A stretch of DNA of 64,000 bases from Deltaproteobacteria bacterium CSP1-8 (GTDB lineage: Bacteria; Desulfobacterota; Deferrimicrobia; Deferrimicrobiales; Deferrimicrobiaceae): NCBI GenBank assembly GCA_001443455.1, contig LDXO01000004.1, positions 23,340 through 87,339 of the forward strand, given 5' to 3'. This document shows positions 1-8,416 of this stretch, piece after piece. The position numbers and the translations under genes are program-made. The notes below the pieces were generated by a model, which was not told where the DNA came from, made no database searches, and was given only the letters and a program-made list of their open reading frames with translations. The first letter of the stretch is position 1; each line of letters opens with the position of its first letter.

Positions 1-274
1 GACGATGACCCGGCTCGTGTCCCCCACGACCTTGAACTCCCCGTTGATGTTCGCCTCCGCGAGGTTGTTCTTGACATGAATCGTCCCGTCGGCCACCGCC
101 TCAAGATCGAGCCGCATGCGAAAATCGGATTCCCGCCGGCGGGAATCCGATTTTCGCATGCGGCTCGATCTTGAGGCGGTGGCCGACGGGACGATTCATG
201 TCAAGAACAACCTCGCGGAGGCGAACATCAACGGGGAGTTCAAGGTCGTGGGGGACACGAGCCGGGTCATCGTC
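1..274. repeat. Perfect fold-back inverted repeat at window start
   Basis: Bases 1-137 are the exact reverse complement of bases 138-274, with the axis between 137 and 138 and no spacer. The right arm continues in frame into the TamB-like gene, so it is the genuine half. The left arm breaks off at the window edge. A spacerless perfect palindrome of this size is typical of a contig end or a chimeric fold-back read rather than a natural element. Confidence 0.9.
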
Positions 275-928
275 CTGGGGTTTTTCGACGTGACGGAAGC
301 GCGCGTCGACTACCGGGGCAACCGGTACGAGCTGACGCGCGGGAGCCTGGAATTCCAGGACCCCCGCCGCAACAACCCCAGGCTCGATTTCCGGGCGGAG
401 ACGAAAAAAGGGAACGTGATCGTTATCGTCAGCGTGTCGGGAACGCTGGAGAGGTACGAGGTGGATTTTTCCTCGGACCCCCCCTACAGCAAGAACGACA
501 TCGTGAGCCTGCTTTCTCTGGGCGTCACCTCGGAGCACCTCGCGGGAGGGGGTGGGTCGGTCCCCGCCGCCCAAGCGGCAGCGATCGTCCTCGGGCCCTA
601 CACGGGGAGGGTGGAGGAGGGGCTCCGGAACGTCATCGGCCTGGACAAGTTCGCCATCGAGCCGGCCTATTCCTCCACGGACAAGTCCATCGAGCCGCGG
701 TTCATCGTCGGAAAGACCTTCGGGGAACGGTTGTCGGTTTCCGTCTCCACGAACGTGGGGACGACGGCGGAGAGCAGCGCCGTCGCGGAGTACAAGGTCC
801 TCGAGAACGTATACCTCCAGGGCGCCTGGACAAGCGCCACCACAACCCAGGAGGGCGACCTGGGGGCCGACGTGAAATTCCGGTACCGATACCGTCAGTT
901 CCGGGACATCTTTCGTGGCGGCGACTGA
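138..928 (+). CDS. tamB: TamB-like translocation/assembly module, C-terminal fragment (5' partial)
   Basis: This is the C-terminal region (DUF490/TamB_C) of a TamB-family protein. Such proteins are anchored in the inner membrane, span the periplasm, and work with an Omp85 protein in lipid transport and outer-membrane biogenesis. About 263 residues are visible, rich in beta-strand-forming alternation, with family-typical stretches such as VDYRGNRYEL, GSLEFQDP and SDPPYSKNDIVSLLSLG. Full-length members usually exceed 1000 residues, so most of the gene lies upstream and is lost at the fold-back. An in-frame ATG at 116 lies in the palindrome's artificial arm and should not be used as the start. 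The stop overlaps the start of the downstream Omp85 gene, which supports a functional pair. Confidence 0.8.
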
Positions 929-3698
929 GGGCCGCGTGGGGGCCTTCCGGGTTCTGGCGATTCTTTCGGCTCTCTTCCTCGCCGTCCCCGCACTCCTCTC
1001 CTCCGGCGAAACCGCCCCGCAAGGCACTGCCCCGGTGATCGACTCGATCTCCTTCCAGGTGGCGTCCCCCCACCTGATTTCCTACGAAGAACTGGCGGGG
1101 CTTGTCACCGTGCGCCCGGGAGACCTTCTCACTCCCGCTGCCGTACGGGAATCGATCCGTAGGCTGAACCGGAAAAGCCTGTTCCGGGAACTTGTCGCCT
1201 ATGTCCGGGAGGACGGGGGTAAGGCGCAGATCCTGTTCTTTCTGCGGCCATTGCCCGTCGTGACCGAAATCGAGGTTTCCGGCCAGAAGCGGATCGCCGC
1301 CTCCCAGATCCTGGCGGCCTCACGAATCCGGCGGGGGTCGCCGGTGGAAGGCGAGGATCTCTCCCGCGCCCGGGAAGCCGTTCTGTCCGTCATGAAGGGC
1401 AAAGGACTCCTCAACGCTGCGGTTTCGGTCTCGGCGATCTGCAATGCGGATACCGGAACGGGGAAGGTCAGGATCGAGGTGAGGGAGGAAAGCCCCGCAG
1501 TGGTGAGGGAAGTCCGGGTCCCGGGGGCCGTCTTTTTCCCCAGGGAGAGACTCGAGGAACTTCTCGGCGTTTCCGTCGGCTCTCCCTTCGACTTCCCGGA
1601 GTGGGAAAAGGGGGTGAACCGGCTCCGGGGAGCATACAAACGGGAAGGGTTTGTCACGGTGCACATTTCGGAACCTGGAGTCTCCTGCGAAGACGGGGTG
1701 GGATTGTGTCCTGCCGCCCGCGTGGAGGAAGGTCCCCGGTACGAGATTGCGTGGGCGGGGGCGGATCGTTTTTCCGTCGGAGCGCTCGAGAAAGCGTCGG
1801 GGATCTACGCCGAGGAGGGGGAATTCACCGAGGGAGGGCTGGTGTACGACCTGACAAGTCGATTGCTCTCCTTTTATCGGGAGCGGAAATACCTCAAAGC
1901 ATCGATCGATATCGGGGTGGAAGAGAAGCCCGAAGGCGGCCGCCGCCTGACGGTCCTCATCGTGGAGGGGAAGGCGGGATACCTGAAGACGGTGCGTTTC
2001 ACGGGGAACGCGAACATCAAGGGGGAGAGACTACAGAACCAGATGCTGTCGACGGAACGGGGGTTTTTCCACTATCTCACGGGATCCGGGAAGTTCGACG
2101 AGGCGGAATGGAACGACGACCTCGCCGCCCTGATCGGGCTCTACCAGAAGGAGGGGTTCGCCAGGGCCCGCATCTCTTCCGTGGACACCGACTGGGACGA
2201 CGGCGGCGGGATCACGGCGACCATCCACATGGAAGAAGGGCCGCGCTACAAGCTCCGGGAAATCAGCGTGCAGGGAAACGACCATTTTCTGCGCGCGGAG
2301 CTCCTCCGGCTGATCGGGAACCGGGAAGGACGATATGTCGATTACGCCGGTCTGGACCAGGACGAGGAGGCGGTTACGGCGCACTACCGGAATGCGGGAT
2401 ACCTCGATGTTTCCGTAAAGGCCAGGTTCGAACCCGACGAGGGGAAGGACACTTCCGCCTTCCGGTTCGACATCGTGGAAGGTCCCCGGTATCGCCTCGG
2501 GAAGGTTGTCGTCCGGGGAAACCTCCTCACCGATTCCGTTGTGGTCTACCGGGAGGTTACGATCCCCGAGGGGAGGGCCGCCGGGGAGAAGGACCTGATG
2601 ACGTTCCAGCAGGCGGTCTTCGGGACGGGGCTGTACAGGACGGTTCGCCTCCACCAGGTCAGACGGCCGGACGAAGGCATCGTGGACCTCATCGTCGAGG
2701 TGGAGGAGACCCTCTTCTTCGAGTTCGAGTTCGGCGCGGGGTACGGCACCGACACGGGCGCCCGCGGGTTCGTGGGAGCGAAGAGCAAGAACCTGAACGA
2801 GAGGGGGCGGAGACTTTCCGCGCGCATCACCGCCAGCCAGAAGGAGCAGAACTACCTGGCCGACCTGCGCGAGCCGTGGGTGTTCGGCAACCGGTGGAAG
2901 TGGGAGGGGGGGGTGACCGCCTTCCATCAGGAGGCCGAGCGCGAGAGCTTCAGCCTGCGGAAAACGAGCGTCGTCACCAGCATCAACAAGACGATCTTCG
3001 AACGGTCCTCCGTGTCCATCCAGTACGAATTGTCCCGGGACAGGGTCTTCAACGTCACCGCGGGGGCCATCCTGTCGCCGGAGGACCAGGGGAGCGCGAC
3101 CATCTCGGCCGTCCGGGGGCTGTTCGTCCTCGATTTCCGGGACGATCCCTTCAATCCGAAGCGTGGGTCCTTCAACTCGGGATCCGTGGAATTCGCCTCC
3201 TCGTTCCTCGGGTCGGAAGTGGACTATTACAAGGTGATCGGCCAGTCGAGCTGGTACTTCCCTCTCTTCCGTCGGAACGCCTTCGTGGCCTCCGGCCGAG
3301 CGGGGATGGTCAGGCCGCTTCGGAACACGCTGGAGGTTCCCATCCAGAAGCGCTTCTTCCTCGGCGGGAGGACGACCGTCCGCGGTTTCCAGGAGGAGTC
3401 GCTGGGTCCGCGCGGGGCCGACGGAACTCCCACGGGAGGAGATTACATGGTCAACGGGAACGCCGAGCTTCGGGTCCCTCTGCAATATGGATTCATCGTG
3501 GCCGTTTTTCTGGATGCGGGGAGCGTTTGGTTCCCGGGCAGCACGGAGAACGGCTTCGATCTCCGGGAGAGCGCGGGGCTTGGGCTTCGATATGTGACGC
3601 CGATCGGTCCGATCAGCCTGGACTACGGATGGAAACTGGACAGAAGGGAGGGGGAATCCTCCTCGGAGTGGCACTTCACGATAGGGGCCGTTTTCTGA
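915..3698 (+). CDS. Omp85-family outer membrane assembly protein (BamA/TamA-like) with about seven POTRA domains
   Basis: An outer-membrane beta-barrel insertase of 927 residues. The GTG start at 915 overlaps the tamB stop by 14 bases and is followed by an N-terminal hydrophobic signal peptide (about residues 12-33). Successive periplasmic POTRA repeats can be read from about residue 40 to 600, with boundaries marked by recurring EGPRY or EGKAGY segments followed by a VRGN/VQGN-type strand; I count about seven. The C-terminal barrel contains the lid-loop motif VRGF (within GGRTTVRGF) and ends in Phe, the usual outer-membrane signature. E. coli BamA has five POTRAs and TamA three, so this is an extended form. 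Adjacency to tamB suggests a TamA-like role, but a BamA role cannot be excluded from sequence. Confidence 0.88.
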   Translation: MAATEGRVGAFRVLAILSALFLAVPALLSSGETAPQGTAPVIDSISFQVASPHLISYEELAGLVTVRPGDLLTPAAVRESIRRLNRKSLFRELVAYVREDGGKAQILFFLRPLPVVTEIEVSGQKRIAASQILAASRIRRGSPVEGEDLSRAREAVLSVMKGKGLLNAAVSVSAICNADTGTGKVRIEVREESPAVVREVRVPGAVFFPRERLEELLGVSVGSPFDFPEWEKGVNRLRGAYKREGFVTVHISEPGVSCEDGVGLCPAARVEEGPRYEIAWAGADRFSVGALEKASGIYAEEGEFTEGGLVYDLTSRLLSFYRERKYLKASIDIGVEEKPEGGRRLTVLIVEGKAGYLKTVRFTGNANIKGERLQNQMLSTERGFFHYLTGSGKFDEAEWNDDLAALIGLYQKEGFARARISSVDTDWDDGGGITATIHMEEGPRYKLREISVQGNDHFLRAELLRLIGNREGRYVDYAGLDQDEEAVTAHYRNAGYLDVSVKARFEPDEGKDTSAFRFDIVEGPRYRLGKVVVRGNLLTDSVVVYREVTIPEGRAAGEKDLMTFQQAVFGTGLYRTVRLHQVRRPDEGIVDLIVEVEETLFFEFEFGAGYGTDTGARGFVGAKSKNLNERGRRLSARITASQKEQNYLADLREPWVFGNRWKWEGGVTAFHQEAERESFSLRKTSVVTSINKTIFERSSVSIQYELSRDRVFNVTAGAILSPEDQGSATISAVRGLFVLDFRDDPFNPKRGSFNSGSVEFASSFLGSEVDYYKVIGQSSWYFPLFRRNAFVASGRAGMVRPLRNTLEVPIQKRFFLGGRTTVRGFQEESLGPRGADGTPTGGDYMVNGNAELRVPLQYGFIVAVFLDAGSVWFPGSTENGFDLRESAGLGLRYVTPIGPISLDYGWKLDRREGESSSEWHFTIGAVF

Positions 3699-3716
3699 TC
3701 GGTTCCATCCCCCGTG

Positions 3717-4106
3717 TCACGCGAGGACGGCAATGGCCTCTTTCCGGACGACCCGCGTCCCGGCAATGCGGTCCCCGAGCCTCTGGTGTTCGGGGTTCCG
3801 GATCAGGGCGATCGTCTCCACGAGGATGGCGACGGGGAAGACCACATAGAACAGGAACAGCACGTTCCGGAACGAGGAGTCGACGAAGTGAATCACGCGC
3901 CCGTCCGCGTTGACGACCTGGATGCCCATCACCTTCTTGCCGATGCTCTGGCCGGAGAAGATCCCGTCGCGGAACAGGATGTACAGCATCGCCAGGAAGT
4001 GGCCGAGCCCGCCGAGACCGTAGAACAGGGCAACGTAGATGATGAGATCGATGAGAAACGCGAGAGAGCGGGTTTGCCAGTCCGCCCGGGTGATTTCTTC
4101 CGTCAC
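3717..4106 (-). CDS. RDD family membrane protein
   Basis: A 129-residue integral membrane protein of the RDD family, whose role is poorly defined; some members are linked to ion transport. The N-terminal Arg and Asp of the family appear in RSLAFLIDLII, and the second conserved Asp in RLGDRIAGT near the C-terminus. Two or three hydrophobic segments lie between them, around residues 14-45 and 83-105. Translation starts at GTG 4106, preceded by a gaggtgg ribosome-binding site. The gene converges on the Omp85 gene with only 18 bases between stop codons and diverges from the diguanylate cyclase cluster. There is no clear functional link to either side. Confidence 0.8.
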   Translation of the reverse strand: MTEEITRADWQTRSLAFLIDLIIYVALFYGLGGLGHFLAMLYILFRDGIFSGQSIGKKVMGIQVVNADGRVIHFVDSSFRNVLFLFYVVFPVAILVETIALIRNPEHQRLGDRIAGTRVVRKEAIAVLA

Positions 4107-4137
4107 GGTTCCACCTCAACGCTTTTTTGGCTCCATC

Positions 4138-4167
4138 ATTGTACCCATTTTCTTGCTTTCTCGTCAC
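4138..4167 (-). promoter_or_regulatory. Putative sigma70-type promoter for the RDD gene
   Basis: On the minus strand a TACAAT -10 box (4138-4143) lies 18 bases downstream of GTGACG (4162-4167), a four-of-six match to the -35 consensus. It is about 30 bases upstream of the GTG start. Identified by eye only. Confidence 0.4.
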
Positions 4168-4307
4168 GAGCAAATCGTGTTAGGTTTTTTCATTAGCCGG
4201 AGACTTCACCGGGAAAGGACCTTGCCCTGGGATTCGGTATTCGGTGGAAAACCCCCTTCTTCGCCATCTGGATCGGGGTCGTCGCGGTAACCGCCCTGTC
4301 CATCGGT

Positions 4308-5636
4308 TTGTTCCCGGCCGGACTTCGTCGGGCCGGTCCCCTCGACTGGGTCGCCGTCGGGGGGGAATTGGTCCTCGGCGGGGCGCTCTACCTGTTTCTT
4401 GACGGAAAGATCTTCCGGCCCGCCGATCGGTGGGCGCAGGAGGTTTTTTCGGGTGCCGGCGGTATCTTTCCCGTCAAGGCGGGGTTTTTCTCGCCCCTTT
4501 CGACCGCCGTGGCCGCGAGGTACGCGAGGGAAATCGCCGCCCTCGGGGAGGAGATCCGGAACCGCGAAAAGAGATTGCTGCAGGTCGAAGTCCTTCGCCG
4601 CGACCTGGAGGAGACCAAGGCGCACCTGGAGGCCAAGGTCCAGGACCTCCGCTCCATTTACGAGGTGTCCACGGCGATCGCCGGGACGCTGGACACCGAG
4701 GAACTCTTCCGCATCCTCCCCGAACGGGTCATGAAGGCGCTGGGGCTGAACGACTTCTGCGTTTTCCTCTACCATCCGGAATCCGGAAATCTCGTGTGCC
4801 GCGCTTCCGCGGGGATGCCCTCCTCGGTTCCCCCCGACTTCACCATCGGGCGCGGGGAAGGGGTTTCCTGGCGGGTGTTCGAGTCGGGGGAGGCGGTCTA
4901 CATCCCGGACGTGCGTGCCACCCCGGATTTCCGCTACTACAACGGGGAAAAGCCGGAAGTTCGTTCCTTCATGTCCGTCCCCCTCCTGTCGAAGGGCAAG
5001 GTGGTCGGCATCCTGAATGTGAACCACCCGGAGCCGAACGCGTTCGACGGCGAGTCGCTGGCGACGATTCGCGTCCTGGCGACCTACCTGGCGATCGCGG
5101 TCGAGAACGCCGAACTCTTTCACTTCGCGAAAACGCTTGCGGACAAGGATTCCCTCACCCTCCTGCACAACCACGGGTCGTTCCACACGAGGCTTTCGAT
5201 CGAACTCGAGAGGGCGGTGCGGTACGGTCGCACCCTCTCGTTGATCATGCTGGACCTCGACGGCTTCAAGGAAATCAACGACCGGCACGGCCATCTCATC
5301 GGAGACCGCATCCTCGTGTTGGCGGCGGGTGTTCTTTGCGCGCATCTGCGGAAAAGCGACGTGGCCGCCCGTTACGGGGGGGACGAGTTCGCCGTGATCC
5401 TTCCCGAGACCGACCTCGCGGCGACCTGCGCCATCGCGGGCCGCATCGCGGCGGGGATTTCCCAGGTACGCCTCGACACCCCGGAGGGGGAGAAGATCTC
5501 CTTCACCGCGAGCATCGGCTATGCGGCGTGTCTCCCGGATTCCCCGGTACGGGGCACCATCCTGGATGTCGCCGACCGGCTGATGTACGAGTCGAAGCGC
5601 CGGGGGCGGGGAGGCATCCTGGGTGTGCAACTCTGA
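4308..5636 (+). CDS. GAF-GGDEF diguanylate cyclase
   Basis: A predicted diguanylate cyclase making c-di-GMP from two GTP. From the TTG at 4308 it is 442 residues long. An N-terminal hydrophobic stretch (about 15-30) is followed by a coiled-coil-like segment (about 70-115), a GAF sensor domain (about 115-270) and a GGDEF domain carrying the intact motif RYGGDEF near residue 357. An RKSD sequence five residues before GGDEF matches the RxxD product-inhibition site, so feedback control is likely. The frame stays open back to 4197, and codons 4251-4307 encode a second hydrophobic helix, so the real start is probably upstream. No ATG, GTG or TTG is available there. A CTG at 4227 follows a gggaaagga site at good spacing. 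It heads a three-gene signalling cluster. Confidence 0.88.
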   Translation: MFPAGLRRAGPLDWVAVGGELVLGGALYLFLDGKIFRPADRWAQEVFSGAGGIFPVKAGFFSPLSTAVAARYAREIAALGEEIRNREKRLLQVEVLRRDLEETKAHLEAKVQDLRSIYEVSTAIAGTLDTEELFRILPERVMKALGLNDFCVFLYHPESGNLVCRASAGMPSSVPPDFTIGRGEGVSWRVFESGEAVYIPDVRATPDFRYYNGEKPEVRSFMSVPLLSKGKVVGILNVNHPEPNAFDGESLATIRVLATYLAIAVENAELFHFAKTLADKDSLTLLHNHGSFHTRLSIELERAVRYGRTLSLIMLDLDGFKEINDRHGHLIGDRILVLAAGVLCAHLRKSDVAARYGGDEFAVILPETDLAATCAIAGRIAAGISQVRLDTPEGEKISFTASIGYAACLPDSPVRGTILDVADRLMYESKRRGRGGILGVQL

Positions 5637-5660
5637 TGACGACCCGAAGGGGGGACCGTG

Positions 5661-6965
5661 ATGCCAGGTGAAATCCATTCGCAACGTAGGATACCCCTTC
5701 GGGAGAAGTGGAAGCAGAAGATCTTCTTCTCCGGTGACGACCCCACGATGGAAGAACTGGAGCTCCTCAAGGAGCACAGGAAGCGGGTGGGGCTGGTCAT
5801 ACACGCCCGCTGGGCCCTCCTGGTGATCCTTGCGGCATACGGGCTGATCGCCTCCTTCCTGTTCCGGGACAAGAGCGCGGACCTCGAGCCCCTGGCCACC
5901 GTCCACGTGATCGCTCCGGTCGCCGCCGTCCTGTTCGTCGCCGCCTACAACGCCCTGTTCCACCTTTCCTACCGCTGGATCAGCCAGATTCGCTCGCTGA
6001 ACCAGGTCCAGCTTCTGTTCGACCTGATCCTGGTGACGGTGGTGGTGCACTTCAGCGGCGGCGCCGTTTCCTGGTTCTGGACGATGTACCTGGTCATCAC
6101 GCTCGAGGGCTCGCTGATCATGGACAAGAAGTCGGACATCTACGCGATCGCGCTGGGGGGCGTGATCGCCTTCGGGGGACTCCTCACCTTCGAGTTTCAC
6201 GGGATCATCCCCCCGGTGCCGATGCCCTTCGAGAACAACGCGCTCCAGCACATCTACTCCTACGAGATGATCAAATGGGGCTGGGTTTCCATCACCAACT
6301 TCTGCGTGGCAATCGTCGGCGTGTTCCTGATGGAAATGGTGCGGCAACGGGAGGCCAGGTTGCGGGACATGGTGGTCAAGGACGACCTGACCGACCTGTA
6401 CAACCGGAGGTACTTCTTCTATCGTCTTCACTCGGAGATTCAGCGCGCGAAACGATACGGGCGGACGCTCTCCCTGCTTTTCCTGGACGTGGACGACTTC
6501 AAGAAATTCAACGACGCGCACGGACACCTCGCCGGGGACGACCTGCTGCGGTCTCTCGCGGAGATCCTGCGTGCCAGCATCCGGCGAAGCGACGAGAAGC
6601 CTTCCTACGAGGTCGACATCGCATGCCGCTACGGCGGGGAGGAGTTTGTGATCATCCTCCCAGAGGTGGTCTCCGAACAGGGGGTAGTCGCCGCGGAGCG
6701 TCTCCGCCACAATGTCGAGACGAAGGGGGCGCTTGCCGTGGCCGAGCGGATCCGGAAGCATGTCGAGATGGCCCGGAAGGAAGAGGCGCCCGTAACGGTG
6801 AGCATCGGCGTGGCGTCCTACCCCGAGCACGGCGTCAGGATCGAAACCCTGATCAAGGCGGCGGACGACGCCGTGTACCTCGCCAAACGGTCGGGGAAAA
6901 ACCGTGTCGTTGTGGCGGGTGGTGCCGGGACGGAAGCAACGCCTCCGGGGGTAGCCGATGGATAG
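5661..6965 (+). CDS. Membrane-bound GGDEF diguanylate cyclase
   Basis: A 434-residue protein with an N-terminal membrane sensor of about five hydrophobic helices (between about residues 50 and 230) and a cytoplasmic GGDEF domain. The catalytic motif is RYGGEEF, an active variant in many cyclases. No RxxD inhibition site precedes it (EVDIACRY occupies that place), unlike the upstream cyclase. Between the GGEEF motif and the end, two similar AERLRHNVE / AERIRKHVE segments sit in tandem, suggesting a small internal duplication. ATG 5661 is preceded by ggggggacc; GTG 5658 is an alternative. The 3' end overlaps the next gene by 8 bases, so the two are co-translated. Confidence 0.88.
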   Translation: MPGEIHSQRRIPLREKWKQKIFFSGDDPTMEELELLKEHRKRVGLVIHARWALLVILAAYGLIASFLFRDKSADLEPLATVHVIAPVAAVLFVAAYNALFHLSYRWISQIRSLNQVQLLFDLILVTVVVHFSGGAVSWFWTMYLVITLEGSLIMDKKSDIYAIALGGVIAFGGLLTFEFHGIIPPVPMPFENNALQHIYSYEMIKWGWVSITNFCVAIVGVFLMEMVRQREARLRDMVVKDDLTDLYNRRYFFYRLHSEIQRAKRYGRTLSLLFLDVDDFKKFNDAHGHLAGDDLLRSLAEILRASIRRSDEKPSYEVDIACRYGGEEFVIILPEVVSEQGVVAAERLRHNVETKGALAVAERIRKHVEMARKEEAPVTVSIGVASYPEHGVRIETLIKAADDAVYLAKRSGKNRVVVAGGAGTEATPPGVADG

Positions 6966-7647
6966 GAAAGCGATCGAGCAGTATCGCCTTGCCCTGTTCG
7001 GCCGGATGGTGATGGGGGTGTCCCACGAGGTGGACAACCACTTGAGCGTCGTCCTTGGATTCGCGGAACTCCTCCAGGCCTCGGGGGGGGGAGAGAAGAA
7101 GGCGCTCGACGGGGCGGGAAAGATCCTGTCGGCGGGGGAAAAGATCGCATCGATCATCCAGCAGTTTTCCTACTACGTGCGGCCCCACGCACCGGTCGTC
7201 GAGCCGTTTTCTTTCTCCTCCGTTCTCTCGGAAGTCGTCCTGTTCTCGCGGTACGATCTGGGGCGCGGCAACGTGACCTTCGCCTTGCCCGAAAAAGACG
7301 AGGCGTGCCGGATGCGGGGGGACCGCAGGGATTTCGCGCTGGCGCTGCTCGCGGTTCTCCTCAACGGGGCGGAGGCGATGGCGGGAAAGGGAGGAACGCT
7401 TGCGTCGGGAACCTCTCTCTCGGAGGGAACCTGGCATATCACCGTCGCCGACGAGGGGCCCGGCATCTCCCCCGGGATCATGCCCCGGATATTCGAGGAG
7501 GGGTTCACCACGAAGGCGGAGCCTTTCCGTTCGGGGATGGGGCTGCCCGTCGCCCGCCATATCGTCTCCGGGATGGGGGGAGACCTTTCCGTGGAGAATC
7601 GTTCCTCGGGAGGCTGTCTCGCCACCATCCGCGTGCCGGCCGCCTGA
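6958..7647 (+). CDS. Small soluble sensor histidine kinase
   Basis: A 229-residue histidine kinase with no membrane segment and no separate sensor domain. The phospho-acceptor region reads GVSHEVDNHLSVV with His23. Asp-Asn takes the place of the more usual xNP after HE. The ATPase domain shows an N-box with Asn (LLNGAEAM), G1 (DEGPGIS), an F-box (FTTK) and G2 (SGMGLPVA). It is translationally coupled to the upstream membrane cyclase through an 8-base overlap, and no response regulator lies beside it. It may take its signal from the cyclase's membrane domain or phosphorylate a distant regulator; this is inference. Confidence 0.82.
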   Translation: MDRKAIEQYRLALFGRMVMGVSHEVDNHLSVVLGFAELLQASGGGEKKALDGAGKILSAGEKIASIIQQFSYYVRPHAPVVEPFSFSSVLSEVVLFSRYDLGRGNVTFALPEKDEACRMRGDRRDFALALLAVLLNGAEAMAGKGGTLASGTSLSEGTWHITVADEGPGISPGIMPRIFEEGFTTKAEPFRSGMGLPVARHIVSGMGGDLSVENRSSGGCLATIRVPAA

Positions 7648-7679
7648 CCGGCCTCGGGAAGCCGGAAACCGGCCAAGGG

Positions 7680-8172
7680 AACCGGAGACATTCCAGGGGG
7701 GGCACTCCTCGAGGTTTGGGTAAGAACAGGGACGTTCCTTCTAAGAACTCTTCCGCCCCCTGCGGCGGGCGCCATCAGAGATGTCCACGGTGAAAGGCGT
7801 CGAGAGGTCGCAGGTATCGCTCCGCTGCCTCGGAGGGGGGCTCCGTTCGTGGCTCGCCGTGCGGTGAACCTGCACGGCTGCGCTTAACCTCACTGCGCCC
7901 CCCATCCTGCGGCTGCTGCGCCTTGTGCCGGGGACCCGGGGCGATGCGGGGGGTTCCACGAAGCGGCCTGTGGAGCGAGGCTCGGTTTGCGTCGAGCGGA
8001 ACGGCAGCGAGCAGGCGGAGGTCGCGAGCGTAGCGGAGTGGAAGCCCCCCGCGAGCCAGGGTCCTCTCACCGGAAGCAGCCTCCCCCGAAAGAGTTCCGG
8101 TGGGGGTGCGCCCCGTTGCGAGGGCGACGGCAACCGGAGGAACCGGGGGCGATGCGTAACCGGGGACATCCC
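7680..8172. repeat. Intergenic repeat locus A: divergent pair of structured repeat units
   Basis: This gap of about 535 bases between the kinase gene and the tRNA holds no convincing gene. It contains two repeat units. The type I unit, plus strand 7946-8052, is closed by GCGGGGGG/CCCCCCGC plus TTCC/GGAA. The type II unit, minus strand 7832-7907, is closed by GGATGGGGGG/CCCCCCTCC and has an inner hairpin GCCGTGC/GCACGGC (arms 7856-7862 and 7872-7878). Type I recurs at loci B and C, and type II at C and D; 7815-7902 matches D with one substitution. A 15-base imperfect direct repeat (7680-7694, 8158-8172; AACCGGRGACATYCC) brackets the locus. The flanking genes converge on it. Confidence 0.85.
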
Positions 8173-8182
8173 AAAGGGATTA

Positions 8183-8269
8183 TGGTGCCGAAGGGGGGAT
8201 TTGAACCCCCACGTGGTTGCCCACACTAGACCCTGAATCTAGCGCGTCTGCCAGTTCCGCCACTTCGGC
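8183..8269 (-). tRNA. tRNA-Leu (CAG anticodon)
   Basis: Read on the minus strand, this is an 87-base tRNA with acceptor stem GCCGAAG/CTTCGGC, discriminator A and an encoded CCA end. The anticodon arm is CTAGA-TTCAGGG-TCTAG, giving anticodon CAG, which decodes CUG leucine codons. A long class II variable arm follows, and the T arm carries GTTCAAATC. All features agree with bacterial tRNA-Leu. Confidence 0.96.
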
Positions 8270-8290
8270 ACGCAGGTCAAAGGAAGTAGA

Positions 8291-8318
8291 ATTATAGCAG
8301 AGGCCTTGCCGCAGGCAA
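8291..8318 (-). promoter_or_regulatory. Promoter of tRNA-Leu
   Basis: On the minus strand a perfect TATAAT -10 box (8291-8296) lies 16 bases from a TTGCCT -35-like element (8313-8318). The -10 box is about 21 bases upstream of the mature tRNA 5' end, a normal leader length. Confidence 0.65.
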
Positions 8319-8416
8319 GCGGGAAAGTGGGCCCCCTCTAAGCCTCCCCGGGCATTCCGGGACGGAAGGAATATGTTCGCCAGGACAATGACATCGGGAA
8401 GACGGGAAGAGGGCGC

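Noticed and set aside
101-1027. Long minus-strand open frame opposite the tamB fragment
   Set aside because: It partly uses the fold-back arm and mirrors tamB; no recognisable domain on that strand.
4206-7157. 983-codon minus-strand frame opposite the two GGDEF genes
   Set aside because: Low-complexity His/Arg/Pro product with no motif; the plus-strand genes have intact catalytic sites.
7741-8226. 161-codon frame across repeat locus A whose peptide resembles one at locus D
   Set aside because: The peptide similarity is explained by the shared DNA repeat, and the frame overlaps the tRNA. No start site or domain supports a gene.
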